A DNA stretch of 23,329 nucleotides from JAJYQH01 sp036261615 (GTDB lineage Bacteria > Actinomycetota > Actinomycetes > Propionibacteriales > Propionibacteriaceae): the NCBI GenBank assembly GCA_036261615.1, contig DATAKK010000048.1, forward strand, positions 1 through 23,329, in the 5' to 3' direction. Position 1 is the stretch's first letter; each line of letters opens with the position of its first letter. This document shows, in pieces, positions 6,612-13,081 of the stretch. The notes beneath the pieces are model-generated. The model saw only the letters and a list, made by a program, of their open reading frames with translations, was not told the DNA's origin and did no database searches. The position numbers and the translations under genes are program-made.

Positions 6612-7721
6612 ATGGACGCATCCAGCGCTGACCTGCCCACGCTGTTCCGGCCGATCACCCTGCGCGAGCTCACCGCGCGCAATCGCGCGTGGGTCTCGCC
6701 GATGTGCCAGTACGCCGTCGACGAGCGCGACGGCGTCCCGAACGACTGGCACGTCGTGCACTACGGAAGCCTCGCCGTCGGCGGCTTCGGGGTCGTGCTC
6801 ACCGAGGCCACGGCGGTGACCGCCGAGGGGCGGATCAGCCCGGAGGACACCGGACTGTGGAACGACGAGCAGGTGCGGGCGTGGCGCCGGATCACCGACT
6901 TCGCGCACAGCCGCGGCGCGCTCATGGGCGTCCAGCTCGCCCACGCCGGACGCAAGGCGAGCACGGTGCGGTGGTGGCCGGGCTACACGCCCGGCGTCGT
7001 GCCCGAATCCGAGGGCGGCTGGCCCGTGGTCGGGCCGACCGAGCAGCCAACCGACGCCGACTCCGGCCAGACCGTGCACGCGCTCACCGGTCCGGAGATC
7101 CGCGGGATCATCGACGCGTTCGTCGCCGCGACCCACCGCGCCCGTGAGGCGGGCTTCGACACGGTCGAGATCCACGCCGCCCACGGCTACCTGCTGCACC
7201 AGTTCTACTCCCCCCTGTCGAACACCCGCACCGACGAGTGGGGCGGCGACTTCGAGGGACGCACCCGGCTCACCCGTGAGGTCGCCCGGGCCGTGCGCGA
7301 GGCCTGGCCGCAGCACCTGCCGGTGATCGTGCGCCTCTCCGCGGTCGACTGGCGCGACGACGGCTGGCAGCTGGAGGACTCGGTGCTGCTGGCGCACGAG
7401 CTCAAGGACCTCGGCATCGACCTCATCGACGTGTCCAGCGGGGGCGTGGCTCAGGCGAGTATCGCGGTGGGCCCCGGTTACCAGGTGCCGTTCGCGGAGC
7501 GGATCCGTCGCGAGGCGGGGATCGCGACCGCTGCGGTGGGCATGATCACCGGCGCCGAGCAGGCCGAGGAGATCCTCGACAAGGGTCGCGCCGACGTCGT
7601 GCTGCTGGCCCGCGAGGCGTTGCGCGATCCCAACTGGCCGCTCCGGGCCGCCCACCACCTGGGCGTGCCGGCGTCCCTCGCCCCCTGGCAGCCGGCCCGC
7701 TGGCGCGGCGCCTGGCACTGA
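6612..7721 (+). CDS. NADH:flavin oxidoreductase, Old Yellow Enzyme family (YqjM-like)
   Basis: This 369-residue FMN-dependent TIM-barrel enzyme belongs to the ene-reductase family, which reduces activated C=C bonds of enals, enones and similar electrophiles with NAD(P)H. Motifs are SPMCQY with Cys32 (typical of the thermophilic-like/YqjM class), QLAHAGRKAS, and HAAHGYLLHQFYSP with His188, His191 and Tyr193 in the H-x-x-H-x-Y pattern of substrate-binding and proton-donor residues. SNTRTDEWGG and VGMITGAEQAEEIL (phosphate-binding end) follow. The start at 6612 fits the family N-terminus; an upstream ATG at 6573 would precede the -10 box. The next gene starts seven bases after the stop, so the two form an operon. 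Confidence 0.9.
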   Translation: MDASSADLPTLFRPITLRELTARNRAWVSPMCQYAVDERDGVPNDWHVVHYGSLAVGGFGVVLTEATAVTAEGRISPEDTGLWNDEQVRAWRRITDFAHSRGALMGVQLAHAGRKASTVRWWPGYTPGVVPESEGGWPVVGPTEQPTDADSGQTVHALTGPEIRGIIDAFVAATHRAREAGFDTVEIHAAHGYLLHQFYSPLSNTRTDEWGGDFEGRTRLTREVARAVREAWPQHLPVIVRLSAVDWRDDGWQLEDSVLLAHELKDLGIDLIDVSSGGVAQASIAVGPGYQVPFAERIRREAGIATAAVGMITGAEQAEEILDKGRADVVLLAREALRDPNWPLRAAHHLGVPASLAPWQPARWRGAWH

Positions 7722-7728
7722 CCTCGCC

Positions 7729-8148
7729 ATGTCGGACGCCGGCGGGCTCGACTGGCTGCTCTCGGCGGCGGCCGGGCTTCCCGGCGTCCGGATCGAGGAC
7801 CGGCAGGCGTGGGGCTGCCTCATTCTCTGGGTGGCCGACCGGTGGTTCGGGATGGTGATTCCCGACAGCCGCGGGGAGGTGCTGGTGAACCTCAAGGGCG
7901 ATCCGGATATCAACACGGCGCTCGTCGGCGAGCACGAGTGGATCATTCCGGCCTACCACATGAACAAGAAGCACTGGATCTCGCTGCGCCTCGGCCATCC
8001 GGACGCCGACCGCGGCCTCGCGCTCGACCTGCTCGACGCGTCGTGGCACGCCACCGTAGCGGGGATGCCGCGCCGGGTCGCCCGGCCGCTGCTCCTCGTG
8101 CGGGAGGGCGCCCTCGACGGCGACGAGTCAGTGCCGGCTACGGAGTGA
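7729..8148 (+). CDS. MmcQ/YjbR-family protein
   Basis: This 139-residue small cytoplasmic protein is of the MmcQ/YjbR fold (CyaY-like DNA-binding domain superfamily). The diagnostic stretch is AYHMNKKHWISLRL near residue 76, preceded by VNLKGDPDINTALVGEHEWIIP. The family has no firmly established biochemical role; some members are annotated as DNA-binding. It starts seven bases after the OYE stop and is probably translationally coupled to it. Its last 11 bases overlap the 3' end of the convergent YCII-like gene, leaving no room for a terminator between them. Confidence 0.8.
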   Translation: MSDAGGLDWLLSAAAGLPGVRIEDRQAWGCLILWVADRWFGMVIPDSRGEVLVNLKGDPDINTALVGEHEWIIPAYHMNKKHWISLRLGHPDADRGLALDLLDASWHATVAGMPRRVARPLLLVREGALDGDESVPATE

Positions 8149-8482
8149 AGCGGCGGACCTCCTGCGGCCAGCCGCACGCCTCGGCCACCCGGCCCGCCCA
8201 CATCCTCGCGGTGTCGTCGTCGGGCACATCGATGAGCGTGAGGCCACCCAGGTACTCGTTCGAGTCGCCGTAGGGGCCGTCGGCGTAGGTCACGGTGCCG
8301 CTGGTGGGATCGGCGGTGAACGCGTGCCCGCGGTCCTCGTCCAGTCCCCCGGCAGCGACCAGCACTCCGGCGTCCCTCATCTGGTCGACGACCGCCCGCG
8401 CGAGCGGCCCGCGCCCGCGGAACCACTCCTCGCTGTGGTCGCCCACCCACTGCTGGTTGAAGTAGATGAGGTATTGGGTCAC
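8138..8482 (-). CDS. YCII-like (DGPF-domain) protein
   Basis: This 114-residue protein begins MTQYLIYFNQQW (GTG start). The central FTADPTSGTVTYADGPYGDSNEYLGGLTLIDV is typical of YCII-related/DGPF proteins (DGPY in place of DGPF), a ferredoxin-like dimeric fold found alone or beside ECF sigma factors. No sigma factor is next to it here. The GTG at 8482 is preferred over the in-frame GTG at 8515, because GGGAG lies eight bases upstream and the promoter hexamer at 8519-8524 would place the transcription start about at 8513, inside a longer version. The function is unknown; an enzyme or small-molecule-binding role is possible. Confidence 0.78.
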   Translation of the reverse strand: MTQYLIYFNQQWVGDHSEEWFRGRGPLARAVVDQMRDAGVLVAAGGLDEDRGHAFTADPTSGTVTYADGPYGDSNEYLGGLTLIDVPDDDTARMWAGRVAEACGWPQEVRRFTP

Positions 8483-8518
8483 GGATGCTCCCGGCGTCGG
8501 AGAGATGCGAATCACCTC

Positions 8519-8524
8519 AACCTA
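8519..8524 (-). promoter_or_regulatory. -10 element of the YCII-like gene
   Basis: On the - strand this reads TAGGTT, the same hexamer as before the gene at 160. Transcription would begin near 8513 and leave a leader of about 30 nt with GGGAG before the GTG at 8482. Confidence 0.4.
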
Positions 8525-8550
8525 CGCGACGAGGGGGCAGCCCCCAGGGT

Positions 8551-8736
8551 TCAGCGGCCGAAGACGCGGCTGAACAGCCCCCCGCGGGCCGACTTGGCCG
8601 CGGCGATCTCCTCCGGGGTGTGCCGGCCGTTGCACCACTGGTTCTTCGGCACGGACGCCTTCACCTGCGAGATGTGCTGGCCGCAGCCGGCCCACGTCGT
8701 CTTGCCGCAGACCTTGCAGCGGGTCGCATGGCACAT
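8551..8736 (-). CDS. Small Cys-rich protein, probable zinc binding
   Basis: This 61-residue protein begins MCHATRCKVCGKTTWAGCGQ. Cys2, Cys7, Cys10, Cys18 and Cys35, with His21 and His39 in WCNGRH, could form one or two zinc sites (CxxC knuckle at 7-10). The C-terminal third is basic and hydrophilic (SARGGLFSRVFGR). Small proteins of this pattern recur in actinobacteria as hypothetical proteins, as far as I recall. The gene is well supported by a strong GGGAGGAA Shine-Dalgarno six bases upstream and by a promoter at 8788-8815. No function is known. Confidence 0.75.
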   Translation of the reverse strand: MCHATRCKVCGKTTWAGCGQHISQVKASVPKNQWCNGRHTPEEIAAAKSARGGLFSRVFGR

Positions 8737-8787
8737 GTCGGTTCCTCCCGGATCGCCTTCTGAGGGCCGGTGCCCCCAACCCGAGTA

Positions 8788-8815
8788 ACCATACCCCGGG
8801 GGGTAAGTAATTCAA
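8788..8815 (-). promoter_or_regulatory. Promoter with a palindromic spacer for the small Cys-rich gene
   Basis: On -, TTGAAT (8815-8810) and TATGGT (8793-8788) are 16 bp apart. A TACCCC-n2-GGGGTA palindrome (8792-8805) fills much of the spacer and runs into the -10. The -35 overlaps the stop codon of the upstream kinase gene (8812-8814). The symmetry could serve a repressor or be a weak kinase terminator. Confidence 0.55.
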
Positions 8816-9693
8816 ACTCCCGTGAGGATGCTCTCGTGGGGGATGAACGGGCGGGGCTGCGGGTCGAGCCCGGCCCGGGCGACCGCCTCGCGCACGGCGT
8901 CCCGGAGGTCGGCGGCCGAGATCGGGCGGTCCTGCGGCTCCTTCTCGAGGCAGGACAGCACCATCGCCGCGAGCTCCTCGGGCACGCGCTCGGGCAGGTC
9001 GGGCGGGGGCGACATGAGGTGGGCCAGGGCGGTGGCGATAGGAGTGTCGCGGGCGAACGGCTTGTGCCCGGTGAGCATCTCGTGGGCCACCACGCCGAGG
9101 GCATAGAGATCGCTCTGGGGGGTCGCGCGCTTGCCCTCGGCCTGCTCAGGGCTGAGGTAGTGCGGCGTCCCGAGGATCTCGCCCATCCGGGTCTCGACCA
9201 CCGCGTCGGTGGCGTGTGCGATGCCGAAGTCGCTGAGCTTCACGATCCCGTCGACGGTGATGAGGATGTTGCTCGGCTTGACGTCGCGGTGCACGACGCC
9301 GTGCTCGTGGGCCACGGCGAGCGCCGCGGCCACCTGCGACATGACCGACCACACGAGGGCCGGGCGCTGGGCGCCGGTGGAGGCGACGAGCTTGGCGACG
9401 GTCGTGCCGGGCACGAGTTCCATCACCATGAAGGCGAGTCCGTCGTCCTCGCCGGAGTCGCAGACGTGGACGATGTTCTGGTGGCGCAGCTCGCCGGCGA
9501 GGCGGGCCTCCTCGCGGAAGCGGGCGGCGAAGATCTGCTCCTCGGCGGTGTGCGGGTGCATGATCTTGATCGCGAGCGTCTCGCCGGTCTCAAGATCGGT
9601 ACCCGACCACACTTCACCCATGCCGCCGGAAGCGATGCGGGAGGAGACGCGGTAGCGCCGGGCAAGCACGTAGCCATCATGCAGGCGGTGCAT
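8812..9693 (-). CDS. Soluble Hanks-type serine/threonine protein kinase
   Basis: This 293-residue protein is essentially one eukaryotic-type kinase domain. It has a Gly-rich loop ASGGMGEVW (21-29), ATP-anchoring Lys43 in AIKI, a candidate helix-C Glu at 61/62, catalytic HRDVKPSN (Asp137, Lys139), DFG (155-157), and SPE in place of APE (181-183). There is no transmembrane segment and there are no PASTA or other sensor domains, unlike PknB. The tail after about 265 is short. It should phosphorylate Ser/Thr of cytoplasmic targets; the targets are unknown. The start is the ATG at 9693, with AGGGGA five bases upstream. An in-frame TTG at 9714 would add seven residues and overlap this ribosome site. 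Confidence 0.88.
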   Translation of the reverse strand: MHRLHDGYVLARRYRVSSRIASGGMGEVWSGTDLETGETLAIKIMHPHTAEEQIFAARFREEARLAGELRHQNIVHVCDSGEDDGLAFMVMELVPGTTVAKLVASTGAQRPALVWSVMSQVAAALAVAHEHGVVHRDVKPSNILITVDGIVKLSDFGIAHATDAVVETRMGEILGTPHYLSPEQAEGKRATPQSDLYALGVVAHEMLTGHKPFARDTPIATALAHLMSPPPDLPERVPEELAAMVLSCLEKEPQDRPISAADLRDAVREAVARAGLDPQPRPFIPHESILTGV

Positions 9694-10026
9694 ACAGTCC
9701 CCTATCTTTGGCAAAAGGCTACGTCACCGCCCCGGACATCGACGACACGGGGTGGCCGACCACGCCCCAAGGGGTGACGGGCGGATGGTCGCGGCGCTCA
9801 TGTGCGCCTACGTGAAGCCCGCGTGGGCGGAGAGGGAGTCCGCCGAATCTGCAGGCTGGCCACGCCCGACCCGTCCGAAGGGGCTCCAACCCCCTCGGCT
9901 CGCCCGCATTTTTGACAGCCCCACCGTGAGACGTCGCCGACGGCAAGAGTGCGTCGCCGACCAGGGGTTCTCGCGGGTGAGCCACAGATCACCGACGCGA
10001 TGAGGACCGCAGGGAATAATGTCCGG
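9694..10026. other. Non-coding 333-base gap with two hairpins and a T-run
   Basis: This divergent region lies between the kinase and GH13 genes. On + it holds GGCGGA-n7-TCCGCC (9826-9844), CCGAAGGGG-n6-CCCCCTCGG (9875-9898, one mismatch) and a T5 run at 9909-9913 that leads into a perfect TTGACA (9912-9917) with no -10 at a normal distance. Short frames on both strands lack ribosome sites and family features. I looked for a tRNA: the second hairpin resembles a T-arm, but no acceptor or anticodon stem forms. It could be a small RNA or decayed element. Confidence 0.4.
10015..10026 (+). promoter_or_regulatory. -10 element for a leaderless GTG start of the GH13 gene
   Basis: AATAAT (10015-10020) is followed by six bases and the GTG at 10027. 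The overlapping TAATGT (10017-10022) is an alternative hexamer. This AT-rich spot, and the lack of a Shine-Dalgarno before any upstream start, favour the GTG. Confidence 0.4.
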
Positions 10027-11730
10027 GTGACTCACCCCCGCCTCGCCCGGCCACAGTGGTGGCATGACGCCGTCGTCTACCAGATCTATCCCCGCAGCTT
10101 CGCCGATGCGCACGGCGACGGCCTCGGCGACATCCCCGGCGTCACCAGCCGGGTCGGCTATCTCAGCGCGCTGGGCGTGGACGCCGTGTGGCTGTCGCCC
10201 TTCTACCCCTCCCAGCTCGCCGACGGCGGCTACGACGTCGACGACTACCGCGACGTCGACCCGCGCCTGGGCTCGCTCGAGGAGTTCGACGAGATGGTGG
10301 CGGCGCTGCACGGCGCGGGCATCGGGGTGATCGTCGACCTGGTGCCCAACCACTCGTCCAACCGGCACGCGTGGTTCCGGGCGGCGCTGGCGGCGTCCCC
10401 CGGCTCACCGGAGCGGGCCCGGTACCTGTTCCGCGACGGGGCCGACGGCGGCTCGCTGCCCCCCAACGACTGGGAGAGCCTGTTCGGCGGGTCGGCGTGG
10501 ACGCCGGCCGGCGACGGCCAGTGGTACCTCCATCTGTTCGCCCCCGAGCAGCCTGACCTCAACTGGGACAACCCGGAGGTGCGCGCCGACTTCGAGCAGA
10601 CCCTGCGGTTCTGGAGCGACCGCGGCGTCGACGGCTTCCGCATCGACGTGGCCCACGGGCTGGTGAAGAACCTCGCCGAGCCCTGGCCGCCGCAGAAGGA
10701 GATGGAGGTCTGGCCGCGCCCGGACGGCTCGCACCCGCTGTGGGACCGCGACGAGCTGATGGACGTCTACCGGTCGTGGCGCCGGGTGTTCGACTCCTAC
10801 GACCCGCCGCGCTTCGCGGTGGCCGAGGCCGCCGTGCACCCGACCCGCCGGGCCCGGTACGCCTCGCCGGAGACCCTGGGTCAGGCGTTCAACTTCGCGA
10901 TGCAGGAGGCCGACTGGCGGCCCGACGACTTCCACCACGTCATCGACGCGGCCCTCACCGACGTCGCCGACACCGGGTCGTCGACCACCTGGCTGCTCGG
11001 CTGCCACGACTCGCCCCGGGTGGCGTCGCGCTTCGGGCTGCCGCTCATCCCCGAGCCGCGGACGTTCGCCGACCTCGCGGGCGAGCGCCCGTTCCGGCAC
11101 GACAGCCAGTGGCTGGCCCGGCAGTGGCTGCTCACCGACGGCCGCGCCCCCGAGGTCGACCTGCCGCTCGGACGCCGCCGCGCCCGCGCCGCCGTCCTCG
11201 TCGAGTTCGCCCTGCCCGGGTGCACGTACGTCTACCAGGGCGACGAACTGGGGCTGCCCGAGGTCGCCGACCTGCCCCGGGAGGTGCTGCAGGACCCGAT
11301 GGCCGGGCGCTCGACCCGGGAGAAGGGCCGGGACGGCTGCCGGGTGCCCCTGCCGTGGGCGGCCGACCGGCACGCCCTCGGCGGCAGTTCCTTCGGCTTC
11401 GGGAGCGACGGGGCCCACCTCCCCCAGCCCGACTGGTTCGGCGACTACGCGGTCGAGGTCCAGGAGGACGACCCCGCGTCGAGCCTGTGGATGTACCGCC
11501 GGGCCCTGGAGCTCCGAGCGGCCCTCACCGCCACCCCTCCGGGCGCGTTCGAGTGGGTCGCGGCGCCGGCGGGGCTGCTGCACTTCCGCCGCGGCACCTG
11601 GCACTGTCTCACCAACTTCACCGATGCCCCCCTGCCGCTGCCGGAGGGGGAGGTGCTGCTCTGCAGCGCGCCGGAGGGCGCGGTGGGCGGCGTCCCGGCG
11701 AACGCGACGGTGTGGCTGCGTTCGGAGTGA
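10027..11730 (+). CDS. GH13 alpha-glucosidase-like enzyme
   Basis: This 567-residue cytoplasmic glycoside hydrolase of family 13 probably hydrolyses alpha-glucosidic bonds of short maltose- or isomaltose-type oligosaccharides. Conserved regions are in order: DAVVYQIYPRSF near the start, DLVPNHS (104-110), GFRIDVA with nucleophile Asp207, AVAEA with acid/base Glu267, and CHDSPR with transition-state Asp328. The last motif has Cys where NHD is usual. QPDLNWDNPEVRADF is typical of the oligo-1,6-glucosidase/alpha-glucosidase group. There is no signal peptide. The start is uncertain: GTG 10027 is preferred because WWHDAVVYQIYPRSF follows after ten residues and a -10 hexamer lies six bases before it. 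In-frame starts at 9949 (GTG) and 10000 (ATG) are alternatives. No transporter or regulator gene is adjacent. Confidence 0.88.
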   Translation: MTHPRLARPQWWHDAVVYQIYPRSFADAHGDGLGDIPGVTSRVGYLSALGVDAVWLSPFYPSQLADGGYDVDDYRDVDPRLGSLEEFDEMVAALHGAGIGVIVDLVPNHSSNRHAWFRAALAASPGSPERARYLFRDGADGGSLPPNDWESLFGGSAWTPAGDGQWYLHLFAPEQPDLNWDNPEVRADFEQTLRFWSDRGVDGFRIDVAHGLVKNLAEPWPPQKEMEVWPRPDGSHPLWDRDELMDVYRSWRRVFDSYDPPRFAVAEAAVHPTRRARYASPETLGQAFNFAMQEADWRPDDFHHVIDAALTDVADTGSSTTWLLGCHDSPRVASRFGLPLIPEPRTFADLAGERPFRHDSQWLARQWLLTDGRAPEVDLPLGRRRARAAVLVEFALPGCTYVYQGDELGLPEVADLPREVLQDPMAGRSTREKGRDGCRVPLPWAADRHALGGSSFGFGSDGAHLPQPDWFGDYAVEVQEDDPASSLWMYRRALELRAALTATPPGAFEWVAAPAGLLHFRRGTWHCLTNFTDAPLPLPEGEVLLCSAPEGAVGGVPANATVWLRSE

Positions 11731-11738
11731 CGACCCGT

Positions 11739-11758
11739 CAGGCGCCTTGTGGCGCTTG
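11739..11758 (+). terminator. Short hairpin after the GH13 gene
   Basis: CAGGCGCC (11739-11746) pairs with GGCGCTTG (11751-11758), including one G-T pair, across a TTGT loop, nine bases after the stop. The loop and right arm also hold the -35 of the next gene, so the terminator and promoter overlap. Confidence 0.45.
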
Positions 11759-11775
11759 GGGACGGGGTGTTGGCT
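11747..11775 (+). promoter_or_regulatory. Promoter of aldo/keto reductase 3
   Basis: TTGTGG (11747-11752) and TTGGCT (11770-11775) are 17 bp apart, and seven bases separate the -10 from the ATG at 11783. A leaderless transcript is therefore likely. No Shine-Dalgarno is seen. Confidence 0.45.
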
Positions 11776-11782
11776 GGGCGAC

Positions 11783-12805
11783 ATGAAGTATGTCTCCCAC
11801 GCCTCTGGCAAGCAGCTGTCGCGGATCGGCCTCGGAACCTGGCAGTTCGGGTCGCGCGAATGGGGCTACGGCCCCGACTACGACGAGCGTGAGGCGGCCG
11901 CGATCGTCGCCCGCGCGCTCGAGTTGGGTGTCACCCTGTTCGACACCGCCGAGATCTACGGGATGGGCCGCAGCGAGCGGATCCTCGGGCGGGCGCTGCG
12001 GCGCGCGGACGCCGACCCGGCCCGGGTCGTCCTGGCGAGCAAGGTGTTCCCGGTGCTGCCCACGGCCCCCGTCGTCGAACAGCGCGCGGTGGCCAGCGCC
12101 AGCCGGCTCGGCACCCGCCACATCGACCTCTACCAGGTGCACCAGTCGAACCCGGTGGTCAGCGACCCGACGACGATGCGCGGCATGCAGGCGCTGCTCG
12201 ACGTCGGGCTGATCGGCAGCGTCGGGGTGAGCAACTACTCCCTCGACCGCTGGCGGGCCGCGGACGCCGCGCTGGCCCAGGCGCACTCCCAGTCGGAGCT
12301 GTCCGGGGGCGATGTGCCGGTGGTCGTCTCCAACCAGGTGCAGTACAGCCTCGTGCACCGCCAGCCCGAGACCGACCTCCTGCCGTTCGCGGAGGCGCAC
12401 GACCGGCTGGTCATCGCCTACAGCCCGCTGGCCCAGGGCCTGCTGTCGGCCCGCCATCGCCCGGGCGACCGGGTCACCGGCGTCCGGGCCGCCAACTCGC
12501 ACTTCCTGCCGGAGAACCTCGAGGCGTCGGCCCCCCTGCTCGACACCCTCCGCGACGTGGCGGCGTCCCATCAGGTCACACCGGCCCAGGTCGCCCTCGC
12601 CTGGACGCTGCGCCACCCGTCGGTCGTGGCGATCCCTGGCGCCTCGAGCGTCGCGCAGGTCGAGAGCAACGTCGCGGCCGCCGACCTCGAGCTCACCCCC
12701 GGCGAGTTGGACGCGCTCACCGCGGCCTCCGACCGCTACCACCCGGTCGTCGGCCTCGCCGCGGTGCCCAGCCACCTGCGTCGACTCAGGGCCAGTCGCG
12801 CCTGA
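11783..12805 (+). CDS. Aldo/keto reductase 3
   Basis: This 340-residue NAD(P)H-dependent aldo/keto reductase has tetrad Asp54 and Tyr59 in FDTAEIYG, Lys87 in LASKVF, and His120 in YQVHQSN. YSPLAQGLLS and IPGASSVAQVESN mark the cofactor-binding end. A segment between about 168 and 180 (SQSELSGGDVPVVVSN) is slightly longer than in the other two reductases here. A longer in-frame frame starts inside the GH13 gene at 11624, but homology begins at MKYVSHASGKQLSRIGLGTWQFG and a -10 hexamer precedes this ATG by seven bases. It has its own promoter. The substrate is unknown. Confidence 0.9.
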   Translation: MKYVSHASGKQLSRIGLGTWQFGSREWGYGPDYDEREAAAIVARALELGVTLFDTAEIYGMGRSERILGRALRRADADPARVVLASKVFPVLPTAPVVEQRAVASASRLGTRHIDLYQVHQSNPVVSDPTTMRGMQALLDVGLIGSVGVSNYSLDRWRAADAALAQAHSQSELSGGDVPVVVSNQVQYSLVHRQPETDLLPFAEAHDRLVIAYSPLAQGLLSARHRPGDRVTGVRAANSHFLPENLEASAPLLDTLRDVAASHQVTPAQVALAWTLRHPSVVAIPGASSVAQVESNVAAADLELTPGELDALTAASDRYHPVVGLAAVPSHLRRLRASRA

Positions 12806-12865
12806 GCGATCTTCGCAAAAGCTCACCCGGCTCTCAGGGAGTTACACCGTTGTAGTTTTCCCCAC

Positions 12866-12887
12866 TGTGGACACGGCTTGTGGATAA
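12866..12887. promoter_or_regulatory. DnaA-box-like pair
   Basis: TGTGGATAA at 12879-12887 is the exact complement of the classical DnaA box TTATCCACA. TGTGGACAC at 12866-12874 matches the variant TTGTCCACA with one mismatch, in the same orientation and 13 bp away. The gap has no dnaA, dnaN or other origin genes nearby, so an origin is unlikely. It could be a DnaA-titrating or regulatory site, or chance. Confidence 0.35.
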
Positions 12888-12900
12888 CTCCCGGCGTCCC

Positions 12901-13018
12901 CTGCGAGATTCGCACCTCCTGCCAGACCCGCGTCCCTGGACGGGGTGAATGGCAGGTGGTGCAGATTTCGCAGAGGGGCGGCGGTCGGAGCGGGCCGCAG
13001 GGGGCGGGAATCTCGCAG
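12901..13018. repeat. Mosaic inverted-repeat element (family A, copy 2, three arms)
   Basis: Arm 1 (12901-12935, +) begins CTGCGAGATTCGCACC. Arm 2 (12938-12973) is its imperfect reverse complement, beginning CTGCGAAATCTGCACC on -. Arm 3 (12987-13018, also on -) begins CTGCGAGATTCCCGCC. Arms 1 and 2 form a 73-bp imperfect palindrome with CCTGCCA matching at the middle of each arm. The arms share the pattern CTGCGARATTCGCA...GCCA.ACCC.CG with the element at 1732-1810. No gene is present; this and the DnaA-like pair account for most of the 275-base gap. Confidence 0.65.
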
Positions 13019-13043
13019 CGGGACGGGGCCGCGAGGGTCCCAG

Positions 13044-13081
13044 TTGACAACGATTCTCAGATAGTTTGAGAATGGTTCTCG
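13044..13081 (+). promoter_or_regulatory. znu promoter with two Zur-like boxes
   Basis: A consensus TTGACA (13044-13049) lies 18 bp before GAGAAT (13068-13073), and seven bases later comes the GTG at 13081. Box 1, TGACAACGATTCTCA (13045-13059), and box 2, TGAGAATGGTTCTCG (13067-13081), are 15-bp dyads of the actinobacterial Zur type (TGAnAA-n3-TTnTCA). Their centres are 22 bp apart, about two helical turns. One covers the -35, the other the -10 and start codon. With zur as the last gene of the operon, zinc-dependent autorepression is the natural reading. Confidence 0.75.

Noticed and set aside
9826..9910. tRNA or tmRNA gene in the kinase-GH13 gap
   Set aside because: A T-arm-like hairpin is present, but no seven-bp acceptor stem, anticodon stem or CCA end can be formed around it on either strand.
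12841..13030. Chromosomal replication origin
   Set aside because: There is only one exact and one near DnaA box, no AT-rich unwinding region, and no dnaA, dnaN or parAB neighbours.
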